Below are positions 41,920-51,900 of a DNA stretch of 64,000 nucleotides, in pieces. The translations under genes were made by a program, and so were the position numbers. Each line of letters begins with the position of its first letter. Position 1 is the stretch's first letter. The notes under the pieces were generated by a model. It did no database searches. It was not told the DNA's origin and was given only the letters and a program-made list of their open reading frames with translations. The stretch spans positions 186,001 through 250,000 of the forward strand of contig NZ_CP133148.1 in NCBI RefSeq assembly GCF_036488675.1, written 5' to 3'. Source of the DNA: Sinorhizobium chiapasense. Lineage in GTDB: Bacteria > Pseudomonadota > Alphaproteobacteria > Rhizobiales > Rhizobiaceae.

Positions 41920-43512
41920 CTATTGCAGCGTGTCCTTCTGCAGGTTCGCATGTCTGAGCAGCGACCGTATCAGGTTCCATGGGTCCTCGTCCTGGGGTGC
42001 TTTCGCACCGGATTGGGCGGGGCGGGCCTTGGCGAGCGGCACGATGAAATAGTCCGTGCGGGGATCCGGGAAAGGGTCCGCAAAGGATTTCAGAAGAGGC
42101 GCATGGTCGCCGTAGAAGACGAGCCACACAGGACGCTCAAGCTTGTTGAGACGGTTGACCAACTGCTTGAGGGCGGCATCCGACTGCTGCAGGATTGCCA
42201 TATAGATATCGACCGGGTTCGTGAGCGTACCCACGCGGCCGGGCTCCCATGGCCCGTGATTGGCCATGGATGCGACGAAGAAAAAGCCGCTCTCGTCTTC
42301 CGGCAGTTTCTCCGCTTCCGCGATCACTCTCGCTGTCAGCGTCGCGTCGGAGACATAGAGCCCGTCGCGCTCGGGCTTGTGGTCGAAGGCGTCCAACATG
42401 GTGAGCTTGTCGAAGCCAAGCTGCGGCATTGCCTTGTGCCGGAGAAAGAAAGTGCGGTCGTAGGGGTGGATGAAGTGTGTTTGCCAGCCGGCGCGTTTCA
42501 ATTTGCCCGGCCAGACGACGTCCGCATAGTGGGAGGCGCGCAGATAGGGATAACTCGCATCGACATGGAGATCGTCCGGGACAAGTCCGCTCAGCACTGC
42601 AAATTCGGTGCGCAGGGTGTAGCCGCCCTCGAACACATTGCCGAGGCGGCCCCACTGCACCGCCTGCTTGCGCAGCCGGTCGATCGTCGGCAGCTTGATC
42701 GTGTCGACGCCGAAGTGGCGCATGTCGATGAAGGATTCCGATTGCCAGACGACGATCAGCGGGGCTTCTTCGTGCCCGATAAGATCCAGCACGGCGGCGC
42801 GAAGCCGTTCAGAGATTTCGGCGACGATTTTTTCACGTTTCACGCCCAGCCATATGATGAAATGGAAGACGACGGAGGCAAACGTCCCGAAGCGCACCGT
42901 ATTCATCTTGACGTTGATGGCCCTGACGAGCTGCTGCACGAGAGCCGCTGTCGGTCGGTTCACCGGACCGTAAAACAAAAGCCCCCAGGGCGCGCTGGCA
43001 ACGAGGATCATCAGCAGGATCCAGAACAGCTTGCCCTGCTCGGGCAAGATGCTCGGCTCGAAATACATGTAGAGCGCGGAAACGCCGAACACGTAAAGGA
43101 AAGCGACGATCCAGAACAGGATATTCAGCGAAGTCGCGTAGAAGATCGTCTTGTATTTGAAGACGTCCGCAACGAGGGCGATGTCCGAGAATACCAGCGG
43201 CTCGCGGATGAACTTGAACTTCGCGCGGGAAATGCCGGTGAAGATGATAAAGAAGCTCATGACGCCGGCAGCGGCATAGAGCGGCCGCCAGGAAATCGCG
43301 AAAAAACCGGCAAAGACGAGCGCTATAACCGGCAGGCGCGCAAGGATGTTGGCAATATCCTGATTGCGCCCATAGGGAGGCCTGTTCCTCCTGCGCTCGC
43401 GCGCCGGCAGCGCAAAGCGATCCGTGAAGAAAATCACGGCGCAGGACAGGAGATAGCAAAAAAGGGTCAGCGCCGCCGGATAATCATGGAGATGAAAGGA
43501 AATTTGCGGCAA
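41920..43512 (-). CDS. rkpI: Capsule biosynthesis membrane protein RkpI (LTA synthase/sulfatase family)
   Basis: A 530-aa inner-membrane protein with five N-terminal membrane segments and a periplasmic alkaline-phosphatase superfamily domain like LTA synthases (IVVWQSESFIDMRHFG, NVFEGGYTLRTEFAVLSGL with the likely nucleophile Thr, FYGDHAPLLKSF). It may transfer a phosphoglycerol or related group, or hydrolyse a phosphoester, during K-antigen assembly. Start: TTG at 43512 with AAGGT six nucleotides upstream; the frame continues to 43617, but those ~35 codons come from a RIME repeat and give no homologous protein. The start is a reasoned choice, not proven. Confidence 0.88.
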   Translation of the reverse strand: MPQISFHLHDYPAALTLFCYLLSCAVIFFTDRFALPARERRRNRPPYGRNQDIANILARLPVIALVFAGFFAISWRPLYAAAGVMSFFIIFTGISRAKFKFIREPLVFSDIALVADVFKYKTIFYATSLNILFWIVAFLYVFGVSALYMYFEPSILPEQGKLFWILLMILVASAPWGLLFYGPVNRPTAALVQQLVRAINVKMNTVRFGTFASVVFHFIIWLGVKREKIVAEISERLRAAVLDLIGHEEAPLIVVWQSESFIDMRHFGVDTIKLPTIDRLRKQAVQWGRLGNVFEGGYTLRTEFAVLSGLVPDDLHVDASYPYLRASHYADVVWPGKLKRAGWQTHFIHPYDRTFFLRHKAMPQLGFDKLTMLDAFDHKPERDGLYVSDATLTARVIAEAEKLPEDESGFFFVASMANHGPWEPGRVGTLTNPVDIYMAILQQSDAALKQLVNRLNKLERPVWLVFYGDHAPLLKSFADPFPDPRTDYFIVPLAKARPAQSGAKAPQDEDPWNLIRSLLRHANLQKDTLQ

Positions 43513-43550
43513 ACGGTTACCTTCAGGCCAATCGGTCGCGCCGCGTCCTC

Positions 43551-43611
43551 CTACAGCGCCGCGCGTCCAATCGGACGTGCTAAGGTCGCTGTAGCACTTT
43601 GAAATGCTGCA
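43551..43611 (-). repeat. Partial RIME repeat between rkpI and rkpH
   Basis: CTACAGCGCCGCGCGTCC..GGACGTGCTAAGG..CGCTGTAG, then CACTTTGAAATGCTGCAC: reverse second palindrome and linker with only the start of the first palindrome. It sits inside the rkp operon in a 164-nt gap, where it could form an mRNA hairpin between genes. Confidence 0.8.
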
Positions 43612-43676
43612 CGGCAATCGCCCGACACTTAGAACCTATCTCCGATCGGTACAAGCGCGGTCGGGGATATCGGCGG

Positions 43677-44480
43677 TCACCGTCCACTGTGGCGTGCGAT
43701 CGTCCGATCGAGCCACCAGTTGATGAATGGCCTGGCGGCCGGGCCGAACCGGCCGAGCAGGAACAGGGTCGCGCCGAAGTAAACTTCGAAACGTCCCCTG
43801 CCGATGCCTTCGGCAATCCTGCGGGCGACCGCATCCGCCGGCCATGGCCGGACAGTTCCCATCACCGCATTTGCCTCGCGCGGGCGCAGAGAGAGTTCGC
43901 GCTTGAACTGCGGGGTTTCCGTGTCCGGCGGGAAGCTCACCGATATCTGCACATTATGCCTTCGCGCCTCGCTGCGCAGCGCCTGGGCAAAACCGTGAAG
44001 CGCGAATTTTGACGCGCAGTAGGCCGAATAGCCATAGATGCCGATGAGACCGGCGCCCGAGGAGATCATCATGATCTTTCCTCCACGCCGTCGCTTCATG
44101 TCCGCATAGACGGCGCGCACTGCGTGCACCGTGCCCGAAAAATTCGTTTCCATCTGTCGGCGGAAGGCTGTGCTTGGCTGTTCCTCGAAAGGCGCCGGTT
44201 CGACGATGCCGGCCGAGGTCACGAGAATGTCGCAGGGGCCGAAGGTTTCGATGCAGCGCCGAATGGCCGTTTCGATTTCTTCCTCCCGGGCAACGTCGGC
44301 TGCTTCCACCTGGACATCTCCGGCCTTTGCGCCATGCTCCGAGAGGAGCTTTTGCCTGGCCTGCTCCAGAAGATCACGGGAGCGCGCGATGAGAGAGAGC
44401 CGTGCGCCGCGGCTCGCGTAGACGGAGGCAAGTGCCAGGCCTATGCCGCTCGAGCCACCGGTGATGATCACATGGGTCAT
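43677..44480 (-). CDS. rkpH: Short-chain dehydrogenase RkpH
   Basis: A 267-aa classical SDR with NAD(P)-binding TGGSSGIG (residues 7-14), LVTSAGIVEPAPF, catalytic serine in MMISSGAGLIG and Y-x3-K in SAYCASKFALHGF, and a C-terminal hydrophobic segment (LFLLGRFGPAARPFINWW). In this position, after an alpha-oxoamine synthase gene, the likely role is reduction of a 3-keto-amine, as 3-ketosphinganine reductase does. That is inference. It is known as rkpH in the S. meliloti rkp-1 cluster. Confidence 0.93.
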   Translation of the reverse strand: MTHVIITGGSSGIGLALASVYASRGARLSLIARSRDLLEQARQKLLSEHGAKAGDVQVEAADVAREEEIETAIRRCIETFGPCDILVTSAGIVEPAPFEEQPSTAFRRQMETNFSGTVHAVRAVYADMKRRRGGKIMMISSGAGLIGIYGYSAYCASKFALHGFAQALRSEARRHNVQISVSFPPDTETPQFKRELSLRPREANAVMGTVRPWPADAVARRIAEGIGRGRFEVYFGATLFLLGRFGPAARPFINWWLDRTIARHSGR

Positions 44481-44574
44481 GCTGAGGTTTCCGCCTGCGG
44501 CTCGGGAGCAGAGGTTTGTAGAGAATTCCGGAAACGCGTGTAACGGTTCTCTTGGAATTGCGTAAGAAATGATC

Positions 44575-45990
44575 CTACCGCGCCGACAGCGCCTTCAACA
44601 TCTGTTCGATATCGACTCCACCAAGCCCGAAATTCCGTTCAGTCAAATCCTTGAGGCGCTCGGCGGTGAGCGCGACGGTACGGCGGATCTGCTCTTCGGT
44701 GTGATCACTGGTGATGAAGAAGCGCAGCCGCGCCAATCCTTCCGGTACGGCCGGATGGATGATCGGCAGTACGTTCACTCCGGCCGCGAGCAGATCGTTG
44801 GAAAGCTGCACCGCGCGGAGCGAATCGCCAACGATGACCGGAACGACCGAGAAGCCGCCGCTCAAGCCGGTATCGAGGCCAGCTTCCTTGGCAAGCTTGA
44901 GAAACAGGCCGCCGTTGCGCCTGAGCGCCGCGGTGCGTTCGGGCTCGCGTTCGAGGATATCGAGGCTGGCGACCGCCGATGCGCCGAGCACCGGTGCCAG
45001 GCCGACGCTGTAGACGAAGCCGCCGGCCGATGCCTTGAGCACCGCCGCCAATGCTTCGCTCCCGGCAATATAGCCGCCGCAGCTCGACGTCGTTTTCGAC
45101 AGCGTTCCCATCCAGATGTCGATCTCGTGGGGATCGACGCCGAAGTGTTCGGCCAGACCCTTGCCGTGCCGCCCAAGAACACCGAGAGAATGGGCCTCGT
45201 CGACCATCAGCCAGAAGCCATATTCGGCCTTGAGCTTCAACAGCGCGGGAAGGTTCGCGACATCGCCGTCCATCGAATAGATGCCTTCGACGATGACCAT
45301 GATGTGACGGTATTCGCCGGCAACGGTACGAAGCACATGCTCGAGATCGGTCGTGTCGTTGTGCTTGAAGAGACGGCGCGTAGCGCCGGAAAGCTTGATG
45401 CCGGCAAGCGCGCTGTTGTGGATGAACTCGTCATGGATGACGAGGTCCTTTGGTCCCATCAGGCAACTGATGGCGGCAACATTGGTGAGATAACCGCTGA
45501 CGAAACAAACCGCCGCGTCGACGCCATAGAAGCGAGCAATCTTTTCCTCAAGCTCGACATGCACGGGCCGCTCCCCGGCAACAAGCCTGCTTGCGGAAGC
45601 GGAAATCCCGAAGTTGCCGATCGCATCGCGCGCTCTATCGAGCACGTGGGCGTGGCGGTTCAGCCCGAGGTAATCGTAGGAGGCGAAATTGATCATCGTG
45701 CGACCGTCGATCACGGTCGTCGCGCCGGCTGCCGTCTGGTGTGCCCGATAGAAGGGATTGGCAATACCCAACTGCTCGCTTGCGAATTTTTGCGTGAGCA
45801 CCTGCTTATATTCGGGAAGATCCTCGAAGCGCGCCTGGCGGCGACGGGGAGGGGCCGGCAGCTCCCGTTCCGAGCGCGCCACGCGGTTGCGCTCGGACGA
45901 TTGGTGCGTGTTCCTCATCCTGTCCAGCAGGTTCTCCTTGAGGCTGCTGTTCATCTTGGAGAAGGTCTGGCCGTTTCCGTCGTTGCTCAT
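44575..45990 (-). CDS. rkpG: Alpha-oxoamine synthase-like acyltransferase RkpG
   Basis: A 471-aa PLP enzyme of the class II aminotransferase/alpha-oxoamine synthase family (BioF, KBL, ALAS, SPT). Landmarks are FASYDYLGLNRH, GSTRLV-like SASASRLVAGERPVHVELE, MVDEAHSLGVLGRHGKG and the PLP lysine (about K299) in GTLSKTTSSCGGYI. It has ~90 extra N-terminal residues relative to BioF. Such enzymes condense an acyl thioester with an amino acid and release CO2. It starts in the rkpA stop codon (ATGA at 45987-45990), so acyl chains on the RkpA carrier domain are the natural substrate. Confidence 0.93.
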   Translation of the reverse strand: MSNDGNGQTFSKMNSSLKENLLDRMRNTHQSSERNRVARSERELPAPPRRRQARFEDLPEYKQVLTQKFASEQLGIANPFYRAHQTAAGATTVIDGRTMINFASYDYLGLNRHAHVLDRARDAIGNFGISASASRLVAGERPVHVELEEKIARFYGVDAAVCFVSGYLTNVAAISCLMGPKDLVIHDEFIHNSALAGIKLSGATRRLFKHNDTTDLEHVLRTVAGEYRHIMVIVEGIYSMDGDVANLPALLKLKAEYGFWLMVDEAHSLGVLGRHGKGLAEHFGVDPHEIDIWMGTLSKTTSSCGGYIAGSEALAAVLKASAGGFVYSVGLAPVLGASAVASLDILEREPERTAALRRNGGLFLKLAKEAGLDTGLSGGFSVVPVIVGDSLRAVQLSNDLLAAGVNVLPIIHPAVPEGLARLRFFITSDHTEEQIRRTVALTAERLKDLTERNFGLGGVDIEQMLKALSAR

Positions 45991-48900
45991 TGGCTCAGTG
46001 CTTTTTCCCTATCAGCCCCGACGTGGCGCTGTGCAAGTTCGCTCACAAGCCGGTCATCGGCCGCCTCGCCATCGTTGCCCTGGTCTCGCTTGCTTACCTT
46101 TTCATAGAGTTTGCGCGCAACATCGCCCACCGTCGTATTGTCGGCGACGCCGCTCAAGGGCATGTCGAAACCGGTGTTCTGCTGGAAGCTCATGCCGAGT
46201 TCCACCGCCATCAGGCTGTCCAGACCGATTTCCTTCAGGATCTTGCCACGGGTCACTGTATCTTTCGACACGCGAAGGATTGCGGCGATCTCGCCTGCCA
46301 CCAGGTCGAACAGGATGTCTTCCGCTTCCTGCGGTGACTTCCCCTCGATCATCGCGACGAGGTCCATCTTCGCGCCCTCGGCACCGGAAGAATGCTGATC
46401 CGCGCTGCGTAGGATCACCTCGAAGAGCGCATTGCGGGCGACCGGCAGGTTGCGCGCGGCCGTCCAGTCGATCTCCGAAATCATAACGACCGCCGCATCG
46501 ACGGTGCCGGGATCCGAGGCCATGTGGCTTTCGACCATGTCCAGCGCCACCTGGGCCTTCAAGGCGGTCTTGCCGATGCGCTTGGCCAGAAGATCGTTCA
46601 CGTCGGTGTTTTGCACGAGATAACCGGCGTCGGCGATCGCGCCGAAGCCGACGGCGAGACCCGCCAGGCCCTCCGCGCGTCGGGCGCGGGCAAGGCCTTC
46701 GAGATAGCCGTTGGCTGCGACATAGTTGGCCTGTCCGGGGTTACCGACCAGGGTCGTTGCCGAGGAGAACAGGATAAAGTTGTCGAGTTGATCGTTACGC
46801 GTCAGCCGGTCGAGGATTGCTGCGCCCTTGGCCTTCGTATCGATCACGGGCCGGTTGCGCTCGCGGTTGAGATTGCTGATCAGGGCGTCGTCCAGTACCA
46901 TCGCCGCATGGACGACGGAACGCAGCGGCACCTCGGCGCGAAGCGTCGCAAGAAGCCCGTCGACCGCGGCAGCGTCGGTGATGTCGCAGGCATGGAGCGA
47001 AGCAGACACGCCCGCCTTCTTCCAGTGCGCGAGCACCGCGCTCGTCTCGGCGTCCGCCTGACCGCGGCGCGAGCACAGTGCGATCCTGCGTGCACCCTTT
47101 TCGACCAGCCAGTTGGCGGCTGCGAGGCCGAAACCGCCGATGCCGCCGACAACGAGATGAACGCCGTCCGCATCCACCTTGACTCCCTTATGCGTCTTCA
47201 CGGCGATTTCGTGCTTGCCGGCGACCGGCGGCAGGACGACGATCTTGCCGATGTGCCCGGCATTCTGCATCAGACGGAAGGCGTTGCCGATTTCATCGAA
47301 ATCGAAGGCCCGGTAGGGGAGCGGCGTCAGCTTGCCTTCCTCGAAAAGCGCCCCGATTTCCATGAAGATGCGTTTGGTGAGCGCGGGCGCGTTGACCAGA
47401 AGCTGGTCGGCATCGATGCCGAAATAGCTGACATTGCGCCGGAACGGCCGCAATCCGATCTTGCTATCCGCGTAATAGTCGCGCTTGCCGAGTTCCAGGA
47501 ACCGACCGAAAGGCTTCACCAGCGCGAGGCTTTGTTCCATCGCCTCGGCGAACAGCGAGTTGAGCACCAGGTCGACGCCCTCTCCGCCGGTGACGGCGCG
47601 CACGTCGTTGACGAAACCGAGCGACCGCGAATCGAAGACATGATCGGCACCGAGCATCGCCAGGAAGCGCCGTTTTTCACGCGTTCCAGCCGTCGCTATG
47701 ACCTTGGCGCCCTTGAGCTTGGCGACCTGGAGCGCGGCCAGGCCGACGCCGCCTGCAGCGCCATGGATGAGGATCGTCTCTCCGGCCTGGATGCGGCCGA
47801 GCTCGACCATCGCGTAATAGGCCGTGAGGAAAGCGACCGGCACCGTGGCAGCGGCCACGGGGCTGATGGTTCGCGGCAGTTTTGCAACGCCCGCGCGGGA
47901 AACGACCGCGTGCGTCGAGAATGCCGAAGATGCGATCGCCATGACCGCGTCGCCGACGGCAAGGTCGTCGACCCCTTCGCCGACCGCCATCACATGGCCC
48001 GAAAGCTCCATGCCGATCGTCGCGCCGGCAAACCCGTCCTCGAGCGCTTCCTCGGGAAGAAGGCCCATTGCCCACATGACGTCGCGGAAGTTCAGCCCCG
48101 TTGCCGCAACCGCGACGACGATCTCGCCCCTTCCGGCCTGCGGTACGTCAGCTTCCTCCCAGGCGATGCTCGCAACCTGCGAGCTGACGCGCTGGCGGAT
48201 GGTCGCTGCCGCGAAGGCACTTGTCTTGCCTTCCGTTCTGACGGCGGGGCCGGGGACGGCGCGGATTTCCGAGAGCAATCCAGTGGCCTTGTCCAGCAAC
48301 CATTCACGATTTGAACCGGACACCGTCAACAGCGGCAATGCCGACGCGATGCCATCCTCCAGGCTCGCCTTGTCGGGACCACCAAGGTCGAGCGAATGGA
48401 CATCGAGGAATTCGTACTCGTTCTGAAGAACGCGAGCGAACGCCCAGAGGCCGGAATTCACCCCACTGAGCGCAACGCCACTTGCGTCAGAAGTAACCGG
48501 CGCGCCGCCCGGAGCAACGAGCACCAGGCGAGCGCGGTCGTCGACTGACGCGTCAGCGCCGGCGAGATGCTGCCTCAGTGCTTCGGCGAAGGCGCTCAGC
48601 GCAAGCACATAAGTCTGCAGCGAGGCGGAATCGGTTTCGCCCGCACGACCCGTCGCGGGCGAAACGAGCACCGCGCGAACAGGATTCTCGCCCATTGTAC
48701 CGAGCGCCGTCTGCAGTGTCGCAACGTCCACGGCGATGTCGCCCACGAGCGAAACTGGTACGGCGTGGCCAGGCATCGACGCGGTGTCGTGGGGCGTACC
48801 TTCCACTTGGATGATCAGGTAGGGGCCGGAAACGGCCTTGTTCTCCTGCACCGGCTCGCCGGATGTTGTCGTCGCGGTCGCGCCGCGGGCCTCGAGCAGA

Positions 48901-51900
48901 ATGATGTTGCCGTGTGCGCACTCATGGTCCGCGACGTCGATATCGCGCAGTCCGAGATCCGAAAGACATTTCTGCCAATGCGATACGGCAGCAAGATTGC
49001 CGATCGGGAACTCAGCCGTCTGACTGCGGGCAAACCAGCCGTCGGACAATCCGAGAGCGAAGTCACCGAAGACGGAGGGCGCACTGACGGCTGCAGCGAG
49101 GGCGCCGCCTTCGCGCAGCATCGCGCGCAATGCAGTGCGCAGCGCGACTTCATCCTCGATCAGCTGGTAAAGATTGTCCGAGGCGCTGACGGCGAGGTCG
49201 AAGGGCGCGATCGCCGCGAATTCGCTTTTCTTGAGAATGCGCACATGCGCATCGTTCTCGAACGCGATCTCAAGGTTGCGCTGCGCGTTGTCGCGCGGTT
49301 CGGCGACGACCAGGTTCGCGCCATGACGCGCCGCGAGGTCAGCGAGCCGACGCGTGAAACCCGTCGACACGCTTCCGAATTCGACAACGCGCAAGGGGAC
49401 GCCGGTGGTTTGCGCAGTCAGTGCCCGTTCCGCCGCGCCGAGCACCCGCTCCATGCGCTGCCGGCTCGCAACGGAATGCACGGCCTGGTGGTCGAGCGTC
49501 GCGTCGCTGATGAAGCCCGCGAAGGACGGAGAGTGGTCGCCATCCGGCCCCGCGGCGAAGAGCGCGTCAAGCCGGCTTAAGGCTTCGGCGTGGGCATTGT
49601 TGATAAGCACGGCTTCGACCGCACGGTCGGGACGCTCGCCATAGAGTTCGCCGAGGATTTCGGCCACGGCCGGAAGGCTGAACTCCCGCGCGACCGTCCA
49701 GACACCATTTTGATGTTCGCTGAGCCCGGCGTCCTCCAATACGTAGAGGCAGCTTGTCAGGAAACACTGGAAGGCGAAGTCGCCGGGCAGGGCATCGCCG
49801 CGGATCGTGGCGCCCCCCCTTGCAAGCTTCAGCGCGATTTCCTGGCAGGCGCGGTAGATCGCAGCGTTGAACAGCAGGGTCGCGTTGTCCACGCTGTCGT
49901 CGCCACCGGCGGGCGCCGTCAGCAAGGACGGCATGGGTGCGGCCCGCTTGGCGTCGGCCGGCGTCGTCTCGGAGAGCACTGTCTCGTAGTGGAAGGAAAG
50001 CCCGTCCAGCGTCTTGTGCTTGCGCAAATAGGTGCGGCGGAAACGGCAATCGTCGAAATGTGCGATCGCTTCGCCCGACTTGTCGAAGAAATGGAACCTT
50101 GCCTTAATCGAATTGGCGCTGACGCGCTCGATCTCGATCGTTGCACGGGCAATCGGCCGGCCGGCATTGACGACATGCACGGAGCCGAAGCGAACCGGAA
50201 TGTAGGGTGCGCCGCCCTTGTCGCCCGTAAAGCGGTCGAAGAGCGCAACGAGCCCATGGAACGTGGCGTCGACCGAGATTGGATGGAGGGAATAGGTGAC
50301 GAGCGGGTGCCCGGCCGCATTCGGCGCCTTCAGTTCGACTTCGATGACCCGGTCGCCGTATGCGACGGCCTTTGAAAGCAACTGGAAGCTCGGACCATAG
50401 TCGAGCCCGAATTGCTTCGCCGTATCGTAGGCTTTCGCAGGATCGACACTTGCCGTTTTCGCCATTTTGGCGAAGGACGGAGAGGCATTGTTTTTTCCGG
50501 GCACGGGCTTGCGGCTTCGCGCCACGGCATGCACCGTCCAATCGTCCTCCGAGAGGCGCTCGCGCGAGCGGATCTCGATGTCGCCCGTCTCTGGCGACAG
50601 GATGGTCGACAGCTCCATGATGCGGCTGTCATTGAGCTCCAGCGGGCGAACGATCTCCATATTGGTGATCTCCACCTCGTCACTGCCGTAGTACTGCTGT
50701 GCGGCGGAAACCGCCACTTCGATGAAGCCGCTACCCGGCAATATCGGTTTGCCGTCGACGACATGCTCCGCCAGATCCGGGAAGAGGTGCGCGTCGACGT
50801 GGTTCTTCCAGCTTCCGCTGTTCGGATCGCTGCGCCAGCCCGTCAGGCGATAAGGCCGGGCGGCACGGCCGAAGAGGTCGGTGGAATCGGTCGTGGCCGC
50901 AGGCCGCAGCTCGACCGGTTCGAAGGGCAGCGCCGGCAATTCGACGAAAGCGTTGCGCTTGCCATAGACGCGGGGCCGGTCGACCGCCGCACCGTGCGCG
51001 ACCGCGCGCGCCATCGACGCCGAAATCGGATCGTGACCGCTCTCGCCGACGTCGCGGAGCAATGTCGGGACGACCGCCGCCGGGAAGGCGGCCTGCTTGA
51101 TCGTTTCCTTGACATAGGATGCCAGGATCGGGCGCGGGGAAATTTCGATGAAAAGCCGGCAGCCGAGTTCGAGCGCCGCCTCCGCTGCGGCCTGGAAGCG
51201 GACCGGTTCGCGGACGTTCTTCCACCAATAGTCCGGGTCGAGCTGCGTTCCCTCAAGTGCCGCGCCGGTTACGGTCGAGAGATAGGTCAGCTCTGTCCGC
51301 CGCGGGGCAATGTCCGGAATGTCGGAAAGGAACGCCTGCTTTGCCTGGTCGATGACCGGATGGTGGAACGGGTAGTTGATGTCGAGGATCTGGACCGGGA
51401 TCTTGGCCTTGCGCGCGGCGTCGCGGAAAGCGGAGATTTCGTGCGCCGGACCGGACATGGTGACCGAATTATGCGCGTTGACGGCTGCGACGCAGAGCTC
51501 GTTGAGACCGCGGGCCTGCGCGAAAGCCTGGGCCGCGTCCTCGCCAAGCATCGCGGCCGCCATCGTTCCCTGGCCCGCCAGGAGATCCTGATGCAGCGAC
51601 CGCTTGGCAACGATCGACACGGCATCGACGAGCGACAGGGCGCCGGCCGCATAGGCGGCTGCAATCTCGCCGACCGAGTGGCCGAATACCGCAGCCGGCT
51701 TGATGCCCATCGCGACCAGAGAATCCGAGAGAGCAGCCTGCACAGCGAAAAGCAGCGGCTGCGCGATCTTCGTATCCGAGAGCTTCTTGTCGAGCTCCGG
51801 ATCCGTCAGTAGGTCGGTCAGGACGATGTCGGAATGGAACTTGAAGAGCGCGCTGACGGACGTGAAGGACTGACGGAAGTGCAAGTTCTCGCGGAAGGCT

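Noticed and set aside
41326..43602. A 758-codon plus-strand frame opposite rkpI/rkpJ
   Set aside because: Covers two supported capsule genes on the other strand and has no recognisable domain.
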